From contig JAILDR010000120.1 in NCBI GenBank assembly GCA_024689285.1, positions 1-34,167 on the forward strand: a stretch of 34,167 nucleotides of DNA, given 5' to 3'. Shown piece after piece: positions 32,939 through 34,167 of the stretch (within the stretch, counting starts at the first letter, position 1; every line of letters starts with the position of its first letter). A model generated the notes under the pieces. That model was not told the origin of the DNA, searched no databases, and saw only the letters and a program-made list of their open reading frames with translations. This DNA comes from Bacteroidales bacterium (GTDB taxonomy: Bacteria > Bacteroidota > Bacteroidia > Bacteroidales > F082). A program made the position numbers and the translations under genes.

Positions 32939-32975
32939 TTAATTATCGTTAATTGACTATTAATTTTTTATTAAT
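32939..32975. repeat. Phased TTAAT tracts upstream of the M15 gene
   Basis: Four TTAAT elements start at 32939, 32949, 32960 and 32971, spaced 10, 11 and 11 bases, about one helical turn. They lie 20 bases upstream of the M15 start. Phasing is consistent with curved DNA or a multi-site operator. Confidence 0.5.
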
Positions 32976-33002
32976 TCATTGGTTTGCAGCCTTGTCGTCG
33001 CT

Positions 33003-33116
33003 TTGCGCTTCCCCCTCTGAGAGGGGGTGCCCGAAGGGCGGGGGAGTCCTACTGCCGCCTTGCGCTTCCCCCTCTGAGAGGGGGTGCCCGAAGGGCGGGG
33101 GAGTCCTACTGCCGCT
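33003..33116 (+). repeat. Composite hairpin repeat, two 57-bp tandem units (copies B and C)
   Basis: Two units of 57 bases, 33003-33059 and 33060-33116, each begin TTGCGCTTCCCCCTC and carry the same two hairpins as copy A, followed by TCCTACTGCCGC. The orientation is the same as copy A, so the copies flank the M15 gene as direct repeats. The open frame across them is only the repeat translated (19-residue period). Confidence 0.88.
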
Positions 33117-33136
33117 TTGCACCCGACTGCCGCTTC

Positions 33137-33166
33137 GCGTCATCGCGAGGCACGAAGCGATCCAGG
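33137..33166 (+). repeat. Second module of the composite repeat
   Basis: GCGTCATCGCGAGGCACGAA and what follows repeats, with small changes, the tail module seen at 32486-32515 behind copy A. The order hairpin unit, then this module, is the same at both sites. Confidence 0.75.
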
Positions 33167-33196
33167 AAATCCGTTTCTTGAGGAGTTAGCCCCTGG

Positions 33197-33276
33197 ATTG
33201 ACTACGTCGAATCTTCGATTTGCTTCGTCGTTTCTCCTCGCAAATCGTCAGATTCGACGATGCGAAGTGAGTCAAT
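33197..33276. repeat. Long imperfect inverted repeat
   Basis: The left arm 33197-33223 begins ATTGACTACGTCGAATC and the right arm 33240-33276 ends GTGAGTCAAT; the arms pair with an extra ten or so bases in the right arm, leaving a 16-base loop. It is followed by further short repeats (TTTCAGCGAT twice, 33296-33315). No gene is seen. Confidence 0.65.
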
Positions 33277-33352
33277 GACGCGAAGCGCGTCAAGGTTTCA
33301 GCGATTTCAGCGATTTAACTTCGTTGAATGCTAAGCATTTCTGCGTGAGACC

Positions 33353-33625
33353 TTACTCAGTGGTGCCGCCGCTGCCGCTCACGTTGAGGGCTGCGCTGAT
33401 GCAGGGCGAGAAGTCGTAGTTGGTGGTGCTCAGCTTGTCGAGTTCCGGCGCGTCCGGTGAACTGGAAGATTGAAACAATTCTTGCCATGATTTTTGAAAT
33501 TTTGGTTGGTTAGTAATTAGGTTAGTTGGTAGTTGGTTTTCGTTTTCGTTTTGGTTTTGGTTTTCGTTTTCGTTTTCGTTTTCGTTTTTAAGACGATGCA
33601 AAGATACAATCATTTTTCTAAACAA
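33353..33625 (-). CDS. Uncertain small protein with hexamer-repeat leader
   Basis: I do not recognise it. The frame ending at 33353 has a C-terminal part (PELDKLSTTNYDFSPCISAA and then LNVSGSGGTTE) whose codons almost all end in C or G, a clear coding signature. Its N-terminal part is an Asn-Glu-Gln stretch made by nine 6-base units at 33535-33588. The only -7 box (33599-33606) lies downstream of both in-frame ATGs, so a transcript from it would lack an ATG for this frame. An alternative ATG at 33488 opens a different, less convincing 43-codon frame (MARIVSIFQFTG). The real start is therefore unclear, or the gene is a frameshifted remnant. Confidence 0.3.
   Translation of the reverse strand: MFRKMIVSLHRLKNENENENENQNQNENENQLPTNLITNQPKFQKSWQELFQSSSSPDAPELDKLSTTNYDFSPCISAALNVSGSGGTTE
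33535..33588. repeat. Hexanucleotide microsatellite
   Basis: Nine 6-base units CGTTTT or GGTTTT in a row. On the minus strand they lie in the leader just after the -7 box at 33599-33606. Unit gain or loss would alter leader length without changing reading frame. Confidence 0.85.
33599..33606 (-). promoter_or_regulatory. -7 box upstream of the microsatellite
   Basis: On the minus strand TATCTTTG, matching TAnnTTTG. A transcript would read the purine-rich hexamer repeat, the small open frame and possibly the M15 gene 570 bases further on. Confidence 0.5.
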
Positions 33626-33689
33626 CTGACAATTAGTTATTTGTACAAATAATTTTTTCGCGGTGCCGCTTTTTTTGGAGCCACGGCTA

Positions 33690-33755
33690 AGTCAGAGGTA
33701 AGTCGAGGGTGAGTCGAGGGTGAGTCGAGGGTGTATCGAGGGTGAGTCGAAGGTA
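33690..33755. repeat. 11-bp tandem repeat, six units
   Basis: Units near AGTCGAGGGTG start at 33690, 33701, 33712, 33723, 33734 and 33745; the middle four are identical or differ by two bases, the outer ones slightly more. The 11-base period places each copy on about the same face of the helix. Confidence 0.85.
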
Positions 33756-33867
33756 GACAGCATTTGGGGTCATGGTTACTCAGCAATGAAGTCGACGTTA
33801 GACGATGTTTCGGTGTCCCTGTCCCGCAGCTGGCTGACGGGTCAGTAAGTGTCCCAACTGTCTCAAA

Positions 33868-33901
33868 GTGTCCCACCTGTCCCTTAAGGGACAGTGGGAC
33901 A
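33868..33901. repeat. Long GTCCC/GGGAC inverted repeat
   Basis: TGTCCCACCTGTCCCTT pairs with AAGGGACAGTGGGACA with one bulged base, giving a stem of about 16 bp and no real loop. Flanking copies of GTCCCA and GGGACAG at 33850-33918 extend the pattern. No gene overlaps convincingly. Confidence 0.7.
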
Positions 33902-34077
33902 GGACAGTGTGGGACAGTGCGTGACACTAAGGCCGCGTCAGTATTTCAGTATCAGTTCTTCCGCATTTGCATTGTTTTCGACCACGAATTGCACGAATAA
34001 CACGAATCTAAATTCGTTGGATTAGTGGGATTCGTGTTCAATGAAAAATGAATTGTTCAGTCAAGCGGGACAAACTG

Positions 34078-34107
34078 TTGCTATTTGGTGTTTTTTTCCT
34101 AACTTTG
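34078..34107 (+). promoter_or_regulatory. Promoter for the AAA-ATPase gene at the window end
   Basis: TTG (34078-34080), a 19-base spacer and TAACTTTG (34100-34107), 18 bases before the ATG at 34126. Confidence 0.65.
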
Positions 34108-34125
34108 CGGCAAAAATAAGAAGTC

Positions 34126-34167
34126 ATGGGTGCATATATCAACATCGGCAATGCCGGATTCCAAAGG
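34126..34167 (+). CDS. AAA-ATPase-like / PD-(D/E)XK family protein, 3' end outside window
   Basis: Only 14 codons are visible, MGAYINIGNAGFQR. They match the usual opening of Bacteroidales AAA-ATPase_like (PF09820) proteins (M-G-x-Y-x-N-x-G-N-x-x-F-Q), the family of the gene truncated at the window's left edge. The start is supported by a full promoter directly upstream. No domain beyond the opening can be checked, so the call rests on this short match. Confidence 0.6.
   Translation, partial: MGAYINIGNAGFQR

Larger units (their letters stand above)
33626..34077. other. Non-coding repeat-rich stretch
   Basis: About 450 bases without a gene I can support. It holds the 11-bp tandem repeat, the GTCCC/GGGAC inverted repeat and, at 33981-34038, several CACGAAT copies with an inverted pair AACACGAATC (33999-34008) and GATTCGTGTT (34029-34038). 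Open frames across it lack coding character. Confidence 0.6.

Noticed and set aside
33003..33116. CRISPR-like array
   Set aside because: Only two adjoining units with no spacers, and no cas genes in the window.
32953..33189. Open frame over the 57-bp repeats with a 19-residue period
   Set aside because: Periodicity comes from the DNA repeat; 57 is a multiple of three, so the frame stays open by chance.
32521..33300. Insertion sequence or prophage fragment around the M15 peptidase
   Set aside because: No transposase, integrase or phage structural gene, and no clear target-site duplication.
33690..33755. Replication iterons
   Set aside because: No replication initiator gene or DnaA-box cluster nearby, and the region looks chromosomal.

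Overview
The window looks like a chromosomal segment of a Bacteroidota bacterium, probably order Bacteroidales. Evidence: nearly every gene start is preceded by the Bacteroidetes -7 box TAnnTTTG, several with TTG/TTTG 18-19 bases upstream. Many genes belong to families typical of the phylum (DUF4293, DUF3078, DUF349 repeats, OMP beta-barrel TonB-dependent receptor, Rho with a long disordered insert). The exact genus cannot be read from the sequence. There is no rRNA, CRISPR array, transposase or integrase.

Layout. 1-1192: 3' end of an AAA-ATPase/PD-(D/E)XK protein. 1217-5839: a DnaE replicative polymerase fused at its N-terminus to a DnaQ-type exonuclease. 5889-6344: an MNT nucleotidyltransferase followed by a deleted HEPN toxin remnant. 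6418-7674: thioredoxin, then a TTG-started DUF58 protein directly after its stop. 7729-9429: secreted C69 dipeptidase. 9505-11041: Schlafen-AlbA/GHKL ATPase gene split by an A8 run. 11106-11644 (-): frameshifted secreted hypothetical. 11796-12001 (-): tRNA-Ser(GCU) and tRNA-Pro(UGG) separated by a terminator-like hairpin. 12260-14260: five-repeat DUF349 protein, convergent with rho (14324-16216, -). 16437-16931: DUF4293 membrane protein. 16924-19165 (-): TonB-domain protein, DUF3078 protein, YfcE-like phosphodiesterase, a likely operon. 19241-23642: rlmB, TonB-dependent receptor, aroC. 23645-24744 (-): split chromate-transporter pair. 24816-26234: GltS-like symporter. 26231-27478 (-): NamZ exo-muramidase. 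27642-28270: RelE-type toxin-antitoxin pair. 28292-30675: LolC/E-like permease, hypothetical protein, endonuclease III. 30659-31471 (-): prohibitin-like SPFH protein. 31575-32430: two lipoproteins, the second apparently truncated at a repeat. 32521-32919 (-): M15 peptidase. 33003-34125: repeat-rich non-coding DNA. 34126-34167: start of a second AAA-ATPase/PD-(D/E)XK gene.

Most genes are housekeeping or envelope functions. The accessory signal lies in decaying or repeat-associated loci: MNT/HEPN, the A8-split ATPase, the RelE module, and the last 1.8 kb, where composite hairpin repeats flank the M15 peptidase directly. I did not find a clear new multi-gene system. The observations most worth checking are the exonuclease-polymerase fusion that also keeps a complete PHP metal site, the inter-tRNA hairpin, the broken HEPN partner, the A8 frameshift, and the repeat-bounded M15 locus.
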